Assembly: GCA_023313575.1 (NCBI GenBank)
Contig: JAJTTP010000005.1
Coordinates: forward strand, 806,001-870,000
Direction: 5' to 3'
From: Eutypella sp. D-1
Lineage: Eukaryota; Ascomycota; Sordariomycetes; Xylariales; Diatrypaceae
Length of the DNA stretch: 64,000 nucleotides
The stretch's first letter is position 1, and each line of letters starts with the position of its first letter. Shown here in pieces: positions 1 to 9,833 of this stretch. Both the position numbers and the translations under genes were made by a program. The notes under the pieces are model-generated. The model was not told the origin of the DNA, searched no databases, and saw nothing but the letters and a program-made list of their open reading frames with translations.

Positions 1-112
1 TGTCGGCGTTGAGGAGTACCACGCCGAGGTTATGGGTGGCGACATCGATTATAACCTCAAGAAAAAGGCTGACTTAAAGCCCAACGCGGAGCACATCGAG
101 GCAGCGAAGTAA
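1..112 (+). CDS. 3' end of an unidentified protein-coding gene (partial)
   Basis: Only the last 36 codons are present, read in the second frame from base 2 to a TAA at 110-112. The tail is rich in Lys, Glu and Ala and ends in EHIEAAK. The stretch upstream of the stop is GC-richer and codon-like, and the sequence after it loses open frames at once, which is why I call it coding. No domain can be recognised in so short a piece, so the function is unknown. The start and any exons lie outside the window. Confidence 0.55.
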   Translation, partial: VGVEEYHAEVMGGDIDYNLKKKADLKPNAEHIEAAK

Positions 113-484
113 AACGAGTTATCGTGCTGAGAACAACCATAAGGTAATTCCGGCGTCCCGTCACTAAGTTGTGTTGTTGGAAAGCCAATAAAGCTAGCGG
201 AGAAAAGAGCCCTACCCCTATCACTTGAGGCAGTACTGGAGTTATGGCAGCGGGATGGTTGAGTGGAGCTTACGAAATTTATGGACTCAATTATGTCTAT
301 TCTATTCTAGGTGTATACCTGACGCAGTGACGAGGAGGAAAAACAGCGGGCCACCCGCTGAGCTCAGGCCCACTACCACATACTCACACCTCGCTTGGAA
401 ACTATGCCATAGCCCATGGGTCTTCCTTTACACGTGACTTTTGCAATACAGGATGCTTCAAGTTGGTAGTATCCAGACCAGTCA
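113..484. other. intergenic stretch including the detached native 3' end of the membrane-protein gene
   Basis: Bases 113 to about 400 hold no gene that I can support; the short open frame at 225-437 on the plus strand has no family signature. Bases 402-489 on the minus strand are the former last codons of the membrane-protein gene (stop TAG at 402-404), now cut off from the rest by the solo LTR. Confidence 0.6.
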
Positions 485-489
485 AGATT
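485..489. repeat. left target-site duplication of the solo LTR (AGATT)
   Basis: AGATT directly precedes the TGTTGG start of the LTR and recurs at 686-690 directly after its CCAACA end. Removing the LTR and one copy restores an open minus-strand frame running to the TAG at 402-404. Confidence 0.9.
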
Positions 490-685
490 TGTTGGTTGTT
501 AGTGGTCACTGGTATGGACCCACATACCAGTAGGAAGTACCTATGTACCTATCTCCCGTTTATATAAGGATACGGGCTTCGCCCGTATCCCTCTCAGATA
601 GATAGATAGACCTTAGACCAGAATACCACACCAGTCTCACCACCTTTCATTATTGTTATTCCTTTTACGTACGTACCTACCAACA
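490..685 (+). mobile_element. solo LTR of the Copia family found at 50-56 kb
   Basis: This 196-bp LTR begins TGTTGGTTGTTAGTGG and ends CTACCAACA, and is bounded by the 5-bp duplication AGATT (485-489 and 686-690). It matches the two LTRs at 50280-50481 and 56346-56547 over its whole length, including the TATATAA box (561-567) and a hairpin with arms GGATACGGGC/GCCCGTATCC (568-590). It lacks most of the G-to-A changes seen in the full element's LTRs (for example TTGG here, TTAG there), so it is the least mutated copy. It arose by insertion followed by LTR-LTR recombination inside the minus-strand membrane-protein gene. Confidence 0.93.
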
Positions 686-2855
686 AGATTTCATCCGGCT
701 CGGTCACTGGAATAGTATCTGTGCATTTTGACCACGTCCCTAACTGAGCTTCTTCGTATGCTAGACGCTGTAGCTGCAGTGTGGAATTTGTCCTCCACTC
801 TAGGTGAGCATACGGGCTGTGTCCTGTTTTATTATGGAAGAAAGCCGCTATAGGCTCAAGGATATAAGAAGTCAACGTGATAAGAAAGCCAACGATTATT
901 GTGAAGCAAAGACCGAAGACGCTTAGAGATGCATAGGCCGTGCTTCGGATTTTCTGAAGGTGCTTCATTAGCTTCAGATTGAAAAGCCGTATATAGATTC
1001 TCGATACAACCAGCAGCGAGATATCTAAGAGGAAAAGGATGACATACCTGGCTATCACAGAACCTTTCTAGAGGTGCTGGGAATTTGTCGCGTGTTAGAA
1101 GCAAGTTCGGATCGGCCGGTCCATAGACCGCATTGATAAATGCTGCCTGTGTAACTGCTCTTGAGATATCCCAGCAGTGTGTCATATCTAACTGCCATTG
1201 GTTCTTTTCCAATGGGCCCTGGAGTCCGTTTACCAATGTCCTTTGAGAGTGCAGTGCGGTGGCGCCTAACCTCATAATAGCGTCACCCAGCAGCCTCGGG
1301 GTTTGCCTGAGTATCATCGTGAAGTATAACCAGCGAGCTTCCACGGAGTTCGTAACACTATCGAGTGTTGATTCATCCATTTGAGCTTGTTTGTCAACAG
1401 TAGAGTTGAAAAGTGGTGCAGCTCCGTTCATCGCATCGAGTAAACTACCAAAGGGACCACAGATCCTGCCGTATTGAGTGGTCATTCTGCAGTACTGATA
1501 TTGGTCTGTACATGCTAGTGGTGAAGCCGGTTCTTTCGGGGCATAATACTGACGACTATATATTTCATCTGCTGCTACAGAATGGGTGATATTGATGGGC
1601 GTTTCTCTTGTGCGGTACCACTCCTCGTCCGTAGGTTTATGAAAGAGAACACCATTTCCAACGAGAAAAAACAGAAACATGTCCGCATCCTCCCGGAAAA
1701 TTGCATTGATGGGCTCAAGAACGGATGATGATTCGAATATCTTCTTGTTGACTATGGCGGTGTTGAATGAACTATTGGACAAACATTAGTTTCCGTGTAA
1801 TAATCAAGGACTAGCCAGTTCTAAGTTTCATTTCCAGATAGAGACCAGTATTCTTGCTTTACTTACTCTATACGGTAATTTGCTGTGGTTACTGCCATAT
1901 CTGGTGATATAAACCGTGCAACTTGGGCTTCTACTGACTCTGCAGAGTAGGTAACGTTTCTGGGCAAACCACTGGTCGTGCCATAGTGATAAGATGTCAG
2001 ATCACCTAGTGCTGTAATGTTGTGGCTTGTGAACCCCTTCGTCACTAGTGGTGCACAATGGACGACATTTCTCCATAGGATCCTATCGTTTTCTGGGGCA
2101 TTCAAACCCAGGTCTATATGGCTATCGACGTAACCAGTATCAAGCCGCAGATTTGACGAGCTTGTCCGACACATATCGTTCTTGAAGGGGCAATCTGCTG
2201 TCATATTTGATGTGCCTGGAATCCTCGGGGTAATGAATCGACCACAATCAAGCAAACCCGTAGTATCGTTTTGGTAACATTGTTGGGCGTAATTGGCAGC
2301 ATTATTCAATGTTTCTGCTAGGTAAGGGTTCGAAGGATAATATGGCGACCTAGCCCATGACCTAAGGCTTCCATATCCGCAATTTGAACTTTGAAGTAGT
2401 ACTTCATTCCCAACTGCGGTAGAGATTCGTGAAGAGAAACCACCAGCGACTGTGAAAGCGCCGATACATAAGAGAGCGCACAAAGCTGCGAAAGCTGGCC
2501 GGAAGGGACTCTTTGACCGACGTCCCGCTAGTAGTAGCCGAAAAAGCAACCACATACCGTATTCTGGAGATGCGGAATTGCGTAGAATAGCCTACCGCTA
2601 ATGATAAATGGCGTCTTATGGATTAGGTTCCGAGTAGAATCTATGCAGGACGAAGCAGAGGATTCTCCAAAACCGAGTCGCAATAAAGGCAACAAAGAAC
2701 GCTATAAACGCAATCAAGAGGTTGGCATCGGATTGCCTCAGTGTTAAGGTAGACCCCATGACTCTTCCACGAGACCAGTTTATCCAGAACCCAATGTATA
2801 CTGGATATTGTGTGCCCGGGACGGCATTGGTATCTTCCAAAGTACTCATTTTCAT

Positions 2856-4686
2856 CCTAATGGTGAAGGATGGCTATGTCAGTGGCCTTGAGAAGCAGAG
2901 AGGTGAGCCAAATGGTCCCTGAGACTGAGATAAGAGGGGTTATGTAAAAGAAGTATGAATAATTATCAGTTGGAGTATAAACTAGTTGAGCACTTCATGG
3001 TCAGGATTATGGCATTTTTATATGAAAGGTCGGAGTACAATGTGTTATATCCCATTTACCCCTATCACTGCCGCTGATAATGACAGCGGCTATTTTAAGT
3101 TGACCAAACATGCAGAAACGTTGCAGTTGGTAGCCATCTTGATGAATCGGTCTCCTTTTACGAATAGGAGAGGAAATGAGGGACATCAACGAAGCACCAT
3201 CAGTACGGCATCACCGACTTTCACATGCTTTTTTTTTCTCTTTCTGAATGAATGGATATACAGCAGCATCGGAAAGCTCAAGATTCCCACTTAAGGCCTC
3301 GGTGTCATACGGGGTCACCGAGGGGCACAATTGGGGCCTATCTCGTTACAACGCTACTGCATATAATTCATCTTTGGGGGGTAAACCCTAACAAGGCTTT
3401 GGTCAAATCAAGAAACCAATCACACTATATTATAAAGGAGAATGTCACCTACCCGGAACTAGCCACTTGACAGCCCTTAAAGCGACAGCAGAGTTACAAC
3501 GCAGACTGATAAGCTATGTGGCATCGCTCGATCTATTTTCAGTATCAATGCGCCGCTTCTCAATGGAGCGTATCCTGTAATATGATTACAGGCCATGTGT
3601 CACACGGAGGGACACTGTGGACCAGAACCTTGGCAGCGATCCCTGTTAGTCACGTGAGGACGGATATATCAATTGGGCCTGTGCGGGGTTGGGAGAATTC
3701 TCCTCTTTCCCTTCTTCTTCTTTTTCCCCAAGGACCTTGGGACCATAACCGTTTATTATCAAATGAATAGAAGTATCAAAGAATACAATATTCCAAGCCG
3801 GGATAGCCAGCCCACCTTGTGACACCATGTCGGGGAAATCGGTGGCAGATTCGAGATGCCAGGACAAATGTACAAGCTGCGACTATGACCCAACGCAATT
3901 ACATTTCCATTCCACTTCTGATATATATTAATATATTATATAGTTATTGGTTCATTTACATGGCACAAAATGAACTGATTAAAATTCGACTTTAATAGTT
4001 CAACGACGTACTATTTATATCAACATTGGACCAACTCGGATATTAGGAACGACACTTTAACAACACTCTAGGCGGCCCTACTTAGCCAAATTCAACATCT
4101 AAAGTTATAGATAACCGAGCTCTTAGTCGACCGGTGTTTATTCTCGTAAATATAGCCAGAACTGCCTTCATACCCTGCTCACAGAATAGCTTTAAACACA
4201 TAACATACACGACAGGTTCAGGTTCAACCCTGTGTCAGTGGATCTAGTACAGATTCAGAGATAGAAGTCGGGGGAGGGGAGGGGGGGCGGGGTGAGGCAT
4301 CTTGACAGTAAGTATGCGTAGAATTGGAATAGCCATTGAACTCTACCCCTGACTGGATATACATGGGGCGGAATCCCTTGCGTAGGTACTTATGTAGTCA
4401 AAGAAAAGTCTAGAGCTACTTATGTAGTTCATTATAGTATTATAGCTCACACATAGGGGGGTGTCGCTGCAGCCACCCTTAGCCTACGATCACGTGATAT
4501 TATCCTATGCCCTTAATCAATCGTATGCTTTACATTTGTGCTATTATTGAGATGCCTGTGTATCAGGTAAGGTCATATAACTAAACATTAGCCGTGATTT
4601 CCTTCCCATCCATAAGTACCTCATTTCATCATGTTATGCATTTTTAACATTATTCCTTGCCCGGTCCTTACCGAGATCAATCAATC
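2856..4686. other. intergenic, 1.8 kb, no gene seen
   Basis: Short open frames occur on both strands (for example 2986-3294 plus), but none has a family pattern, splice partners or coding-like composition. AT-rich stretches lie at 3900-4050. A run of four G tracts at 4270-4292 could form a quadruplex. The left end (2856 to about 3000) is probably the promoter side of the membrane-protein pseudogene. Confidence 0.6.
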
Positions 4687-6168
4687 CTAAGAAGTAGTGA
4701 TGAACAGACCGATGGGGCAGGGGTTATAATCCTCGAAGAAGCGCAGCGATGTATCGCCGCCCTTTGGGACGCCGATCTTGATGCTGACCTCCTCACCGGC
4801 GGGGCAGTTGAATGAGGCGATGTTGTACGCGTTTCCGGGCGCGACGGTGACCTGGCCGAAGTCCTGCGCAGTTCCTGGTAGGGTACTGTAGCTAGTGCTT
4901 AGACTAATGGGGCTTTGCAGGCGCGAGAAGTCGAGAGCGCCAGACCCGGAGAAGGTGAAGTCCGACGTCTCGAGCTCGCTCTTCTTGGGGAACAGGAATA
5001 CCACGTTGCAGGTCTTGCCCGAGGCTCCCTGGGGGATGTTGAAATCGAATACCGAGGACTTGCCACTGCTGTTCACCTCCCCGAAGTACGAGGTCCCGGC
5101 CGCCGTGTTGGGCGTCGAGCTGTCAATAGGGATGATCAAAGTCGGCAAGTTGAGTTGACTTGCGCTAGTGATATCACCTGGACATGATCCTGGGATTACA
5201 ACCTCGCTGGGATGGGGGCCATACCCTCCAGAGCTAGAAGGGATACTCGGAGGCGAAGATGCGGGGTAAGAGCTAGCTGAGTGAGAGCTAGTTGGGTAGG
5301 AGGTAGGCGGTGGTTGCGCTGGGTAAGAAGTTTTTGGCACAGAAGTGCTTGGCTGCGGTGGTGGTGGGAGGGATACGTTGTAATAAGAGGTTGCTGGGAT
5401 AGAAGTGCTTGGGGGCGGGGGTGGCGGAGACGCCGAGTATGAGACCTGAGGTGCGGATGTACTAGGAGGCGGAGGCGGCGGAGATGCTGAGTAAGAGATT
5501 TCCGGGAAGGAGCTGGTTGGCAGAGGCGGAGGCTGTTGTGGGTAGCTCTCTGTGGGAGGCTGCTGGGGGTAGGTTTCCGTTGTTCCCGGTGGAATCTCTG
5601 GGGGCGCACACTCTGTCACGGTGGTACCGGGAGCAGTGACGGTCTCGACAATCGTGGAGTAGACAGTCTCGGTACTCGGCGGCACGGTTTCACAGTAACT
5701 TTGCGAAGAGGTAGCCTCACAGCTACCAGGCTTGCAGCCATTAGCGGTAAGGGTGATCTCGTTACAGCCCTGGGCGTATTCGTCGTACTCGAGATAAATA
5801 TTGACCTCTTCCTTCTCGCCAGCATCGCACTCCCAGAAAGTGGTCGTTCCGTTGTAAGAGACGGTGCCGTCGCAGCCGATCTCAAACCCTGGCTCAGGCA
5901 CCTGTTGGACATCACACTGAAGAACTTTGGTGGGCGGTGTCCACCAGCAGCCGCGGCCTTGAGAGTCCGTTAGGGAGCCATCCGCCAGCGTGAACTTCGT
6001 GGCGTCGATGCTCTGCCCGGCTCGCGTCTGGCCGCTGTTGTGCTGTCCAACTGGGTACTCTACGGACCCGCCAGTCTTGATAGTAAATGTGCAGCCTGGA
6101 TCTCTAACAACGAGGGCGCTGACGCTGCTGGCCGCTGCCAGGGTGAGAGCAAACTTGCCGTTACCCAT
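4687..6168 (-). CDS. secreted cell-wall protein: PIR-like domain, Pro-rich linker, But2-type C-terminus
   Basis: This is a single-exon gene of 493 aa. A signal peptide (residues 1-19) ends in SSVSALVV. Residues 24-150 resemble the Cys-bearing C-terminal domain of PIR-type cell-wall mannoproteins (TDSQGRGC, GFEIGCDGTVSYNG, ITLTANGC). Residues 160-325 are a Ser/Thr/Pro-rich stalk with repeats built on SYSASPPPPPPSTS. Residues from about 330 to 493 match the But2 C-terminal family (CPGDITSAS, LPTLIIPID, SSVFDFNIPQ, CNVVFLFP). The role is inferred: an O-glycosylated, wall-associated secreted protein. The pairing of the two end domains around a proline stalk is seen in fungal proteins of this type. 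No GPI signal is evident. The ATG at 6168 gives the signal peptide directly, and a TATATAAAAG lies about 150 bp upstream. Confidence 0.9.
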   Translation of the reverse strand: MGNGKFALTLAAASSVSALVVRDPGCTFTIKTGGSVEYPVGQHNSGQTRAGQSIDATKFTLADGSLTDSQGRGCWWTPPTKVLQCDVQQVPEPGFEIGCDGTVSYNGTTTFWECDAGEKEEVNIYLEYDEYAQGCNEITLTANGCKPGSCEATSSQSYCETVPPSTETVYSTIVETVTAPGTTVTECAPPEIPPGTTETYPQQPPTESYPQQPPPLPTSSFPEISYSASPPPPPPSTSAPQVSYSASPPPPPPSTSIPATSYYNVSLPPPPQPSTSVPKTSYPAQPPPTSYPTSSHSASSYPASSPPSIPSSSGGYGPHPSEVVIPGSCPGDITSASQLNLPTLIIPIDSSTPNTAAGTSYFGEVNSSGKSSVFDFNIPQGASGKTCNVVFLFPKKSELETSDFTFSGSGALDFSRLQSPISLSTSYSTLPGTAQDFGQVTVAPGNAYNIASFNCPAGEEVSIKIGVPKGGDTSLRFFEDYNPCPIGLFITTS

Positions 6169-7953
6169 GGCTATGGATTAAGGGGTAATTAGAGAAATAA
6201 CGAAAGTCTTAGGTAAAGCGATTGGAGGGAGGAGAATTATTAGTCCGAACCTTCAAGTATAATAGTCTTGCCGGAACTGATTTGAAGCTCCCCCTGTTAC
6301 CGGTTGGAGGAGCCTGTCTCCTTTTATATACTCATGTGGTATCCCCAACCCTCTGGAGCCGTCTGCCCCCCTCCTCGGTAGGCCCGGCCTTCCGAGACTC
6401 CGGGTGACTAGGTACCAGAGTTCCAAAAACTCGCGTTCGGCAACGTCATTATTCGGTTCTCCTCTTCCATCATGTGTATTTGTGGGTAGATCCGCCATGG
6501 CGGCACAGTGGGCGATCTACTGGGGCATCGTGTTCTCCACACAGCCCCGCCGCATCCCGCTGAGGCGGACCATGAAATATCCACGTAATAGAATACGTTG
6601 CCAGCTCCTTTTATGAGGCTTGGGTTCTCGTTTTTCTGTGTTGGATGTGACCACTTATGGATACGACTGGTTATAACTGATAGCACTATGATCGCCATTT
6701 AGTAGTAAAGCATGTTTGGTCTGATGTCCTACATGCCTGGACTTGAATATACGCGTGATATTTAACGTAGAGCAATGCTGCATGTTCTTAACATGGGACC
6801 GACCGATACGTCTCGAGCACGTCTCGGGAGACGGCGGCGGTGCTATGTGACTCGGCAGACATACTGGGAAGTTGAAATTTTCTGCGAGCTCACTTCTCAA
6901 TAATAGACTTACACGGCACTACCGGAGCTACAAGAATACTAAAGCAACGTTTTGATGGAGTTGGCGGAAGTCTGCGGCCAGTCTGCGACCAGTTCTGACC
7001 ACCCTCTGTGGTAAGATCCCTGACGATGAGCCGACTTCCGACGCTGGGAGGCTTAGGGGGATGTGTGGGTGTGCTACGCTGCTTTTCTAGGAGGCTATGA
7101 GGCTCTAGCTCGTGGTAATGGTAGAGCAGTGCATGTGAGGACCTCTCCAAGCCTAAGCAGTTACATCATTGGTGACGTGTGTACGTTTTCCGATAGCCGA
7201 GGGAGAATGACTCGCGGGGTGGTGACTAGCGAATGTGTAAAAATAGCAATAGGATAAGCTAGCGACTAAAAAGCTTGAGACTTCTTAAATATCTTCTACT
7301 GCCGCGCCACGGCGAGACGGCTGATGTCCTTCACAGTCCAGAACTTCTTTCGAGAGTATCTTGCAGGTGCCGTATCGAAATGGCTGCACAACCAGACACC
7401 TACATGTACACGTGCCGCGGTTTGTTCGGATCCGAGTGCCAGTATATTTCTCATACTGTCTTAGTTCGTGGGCCAATGCACGAAATCTTGTCGATCAGCA
7501 CTCTATGCTGGGTTGTACCAGAAACCAAAGATGCTAGTTTTCTAGGCATTAGGTTTTTGCTTGTTGAAATTCCATAGCCTTAGATGCGCTCATAGTCTCA
7601 TCATCATGATCACATTCAGACAGCTATTAACACTACATAGACATCGATCTGATTCCCCATAACCGCCATGCAAGCTTATTTTGCAATAGCATGCCAAGGT
7701 TCAGGCCATTAACGAAGGTCCACTTAGGCGATAGATCGGAGAGTTATCGCCAATCAGTTGCCGAACTGGATTTTTAGATAGGGCTGATAGGGGTAGGGTG
7801 CTCGCGTTTCATATCACATAGGCTTAAGTTGAGCTTTAGAAGTCTGCGATGCTTTCAAATGTTGGTGTCATCGTCACAAATTCATTACTGTATCAGCGTG
7901 CATCTAGAATATCCATTTCCCCATTTCTGAATTTCCCCGCCTGGCCAACTAAA
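6169..7953. other. intergenic, 1.8 kb between divergent genes
   Basis: The stretch separates the minus-strand PIR/But2 gene from the plus-strand MYND gene. Beyond the TATA-like box at 6321-6330 I see no gene. Open frames of up to 100 codons (for example 7275-7577 plus, 6408-6698 minus) have no recognisable pattern and no splice partners. Confidence 0.55.
6321..6330 (-). promoter_or_regulatory. TATA-like box of the PIR/But2 gene
   Basis: On the minus strand this reads TATATAAAAG, about 150 bp upstream of the ATG at 6168, a usual distance for fungal TATA boxes. It is a sequence match only. Confidence 0.45.
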
Positions 7954-8737
7954 ATGCCTGATCTTTCTGACCCCGCCCTCTTCCCGACATTCAGGGAGCT
8001 ACCCGCGGCCGCTACTGCTGGTGATGCCACTGCTGGCAGTGCCGAGGGGGAGGGCACCTGGACCCTGCTGGCGCAGATCAAGGAGAACATGACGATCACG
8101 AAACCGACGCTGATAGCTACCGATCGCTCCGGCGTCGATTTTGCCATCATATTCGAGGAGCCTGGGTTTAGCCTCAAGGGCTTCCGTAAGGGCTACACCT
8201 TGCTAGTGCCTGGGGCGCGACGTACCGACCGTGAGGAGGTGGGTAAGAAAGCTGTTGTAAGAGTCGAGCAGGCCCTGTGTGGGGGTGTACGGGTAAGTGA
8301 ATACGGGGTTTAACCCGTTACCGCGTCTGGCATGCTGCATATATATATTCGGCACCCCCTTTGCCCTAGTTCTTACATAGAAGTCCCCTAGCCTCTGGTT
8401 GCTGACCAGAACCACACATTTTTGGGTGTGGTGATTCAGGTTATCCCCGGAAGCTTAGAGCAAGCCTTTGAGCTTGCCCTTGTAGTTCAAAGCGGCACTA
8501 TCGGCCAAAAGTGCGCCGCGTGCGGCAAGGCCGACGACGTCTCGCTCTCGCGGTGCAGAGGATGCAGCACTGCAGCTTATTGTAGTAAGGTGAGTCAGGT
8601 CCAGAACTGCATGGTACGCAAGAGATGGGATGGTTCGTTGATCATATACACAGGATTGCCAGGTGAAAGGCTGGGGCGAGTTGGGCCACAAGGTGAATTG
8701 CAAAGTACTCAAATCTATCAAGGAGGTATGGGCGTGA
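7954..8737 (+). CDS. small MYND-type zinc-finger protein
   Basis: Three exons, 7954-8292, 8440-8589 and 8654-8737, give 190 aa. Both introns are phase 0: GTAAGT...TTCAG (147 bp) and GTGAGT...ACACAG (64 bp). I chose the ATG at 7954 (AAAATGCC, MPDLSDPALF) over the in-frame 7849 ATG because fungal MYND proteins of this size start with such a peptide. Residues 138 to about 178 form the finger: CAACGK, SRCRGC, AAYCSKDCQ, then W...GHKVNC, that is CxxC, CxxC, CxxxC, HxxxC. Residues 40-125 form an N-terminal domain with IIFEEPGFSLKGFRKGYT and VIPGSLEQAFEL. MYND fingers bind proline-rich peptides; the target here is unknown. The second intron splits the finger exactly between YCSK and DCQ. Confidence 0.88.
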
Positions 8738-8921
8738 CGTTGAGTTTAGGTTTGTGTGTACGGTGCCTGGTTCATTCATAGCGATTGCTTTACGCTAGCA
8801 TCAAACTACAGCGACAGCAAAGCACATTATATATCACATTACATCCTTCAAATATGATATAGCCCGTTAATTGATGTTTTAGATATGCATTGCGCGAAAC
8901 ATGCTAGCTCCTTGCTAATTC

Positions 8922-9833
8922 TCAATTTGATGTGCCTTTCTCGTCGCTGGCCTGCGTTGACTCCACTTCTTCTTCGTGCATCCTGTATAAAAGGTCCGTC
9001 CGTACAGTGTACTTGATCCCCTTCCTAACGTCGTCGCCCGAATGGTAGAGCCTCATATGCTGGAAAATCAAAACCCTACCGGCCTTGGGGTCGATGTCAA
9101 TCCTGTTCTTCTCGTCACCGGAGAGAAATGAGGTTGCGCCGCCGAGGAGGTCTGCTGCGTTGCCGACCTCTTGTTGCGAGTCGTTTAGGTACAGGTGCAG
9201 GGTGAAGTGTGTGCGTAGGACGCTGATACTGTCTTCGGCGAGCTCGCTGTACGCACCATCGCAGTGGGGACTGAAGAACTGGCCTGGGCCGTACTTCAGG
9301 AAGCGCAGGCGCTTGTTGGCGCGCTCGAAGTCCCACCGTGTTCTCTTCCCTTTGGATTCTTTGGAGCGTGTGCCTAAAAGGTCCCCATTCCGGAAAGAAA
9401 GGACCTTCGATTCCTGGATTTCAGGGACGCGTACGATGCGCGCCCAGAGGCGATCCGCAATTTCCTGCGTGTCCCAGATGATGCGGTCGCTATTACGGTA
9501 CTCCGGGACCAGCACCTCGAAGCCCCCGCCCACATTCACCATCGCCGGGTTCCACGCCGTCCCATCCGGCCCCCTGTCCTTGTCCAGCACACTTGATTCT
9601 GCTAGCTCGATCAGCTTCGTGCATTCTGATGGGCTCAGGACATGGTCGAGCACGAAGGCCTGTCCGCCCTTATACTGCGGCAGAGTCGTCTTTTCGAATT
9701 CGATTTGGGAGAATGTGATGGGTTGAGCATCGGGCGGGTCGGTTCGGAGATAGTCATCTGGGATGTCGACCTCTTTGGACTCATAAGTCATTTGGACGGG
9801 ATCTCGGCCCCCGTCTCTCCTCTTCGCGTACAT
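8922..9833 (-). CDS. 2-oxoglutarate/Fe(II) oxygenase, prolyl-4-hydroxylase-like
   Basis: This is a single exon of 303 aa, taking the ATG at 9833 (MYAKRRDGG). The double-stranded beta-helix core runs from about residue 60 to 285. The iron ligands are H190 and D192 (SPHCDGAY) and H264 (LYHSGD), and K274 in GIKYTVRTDLLY is the expected 2-oxoglutarate anchor. The fold and spacing match the P4Hc-type oxygenases that hydroxylate prolyl or other residues, or small molecules; the substrate is not deducible. No signal peptide or membrane segment is visible, so the protein is probably cytosolic or nuclear. The gene is divergent from the DapA-like gene 1.1 kb away. No lesion is seen. Confidence 0.88.
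   Translation of the reverse strand: MYAKRRDGGRDPVQMTYESKEVDIPDDYLRTDPPDAQPITFSQIEFEKTTLPQYKGGQAFVLDHVLSPSECTKLIELAESSVLDKDRGPDGTAWNPAMVNVGGGFEVLVPEYRNSDRIIWDTQEIADRLWARIVRVPEIQESKVLSFRNGDLLGTRSKESKGKRTRWDFERANKRLRFLKYGPGQFFSPHCDGAYSELAEDSISVLRTHFTLHLYLNDSQQEVGNAADLLGGATSFLSGDEKNRIDIDPKAGRVLIFQHMRLYHSGDDVRKGIKYTVRTDLLYRMHEEEVESTQASDEKGTSN

Larger units (their letters stand above)
402..2855 (-). pseudogene. broken fungal polytopic membrane protein gene
   Basis: This resembles a recurring fungal family of large unnamed membrane proteins, recalled from pattern and not searched. A first membrane segment lies near codons 38-60, a second follows the RRSKSPF region near 2470, then a long Cys-rich, N-glycosylation-rich outer domain, then a C-terminal membrane segment with VFGLCFTIIVGFL. 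The ATG at 2855 opens the frame. Stops TAA, TAG and TAG at 2616-2618, 2598-2600 and 2592-2594 lie in one continuous frame, and family pattern suggests all three were Gln codons. A clear intron is 954-1047 (GTATGT...TTCAG), joining DSQ to KIRSTAY. Another donor (GTAAGT) is at 1861-1866, but I could not close the frame to the next exon near 1782, so a frameshift or further lesion is likely there. A solo LTR (490-685) cuts the last 25 or so codons. The function is unknown. Confidence 0.75.

Noticed and set aside
4205..4240. GGTTCAACC resembling a tRNA B box
   Set aside because: No A box at the right distance and no cloverleaf could be formed around it.
5536..5973. A 145-codon plus-strand frame opposite the PIR/But2 gene
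   Set aside because: It is the antisense shadow of the repeat-rich coding sequence and has no own features.
8203..8415. Minus-strand frames across the MYND gene introns
   Set aside because: Shadows of a gene whose three exons close perfectly on the plus strand.
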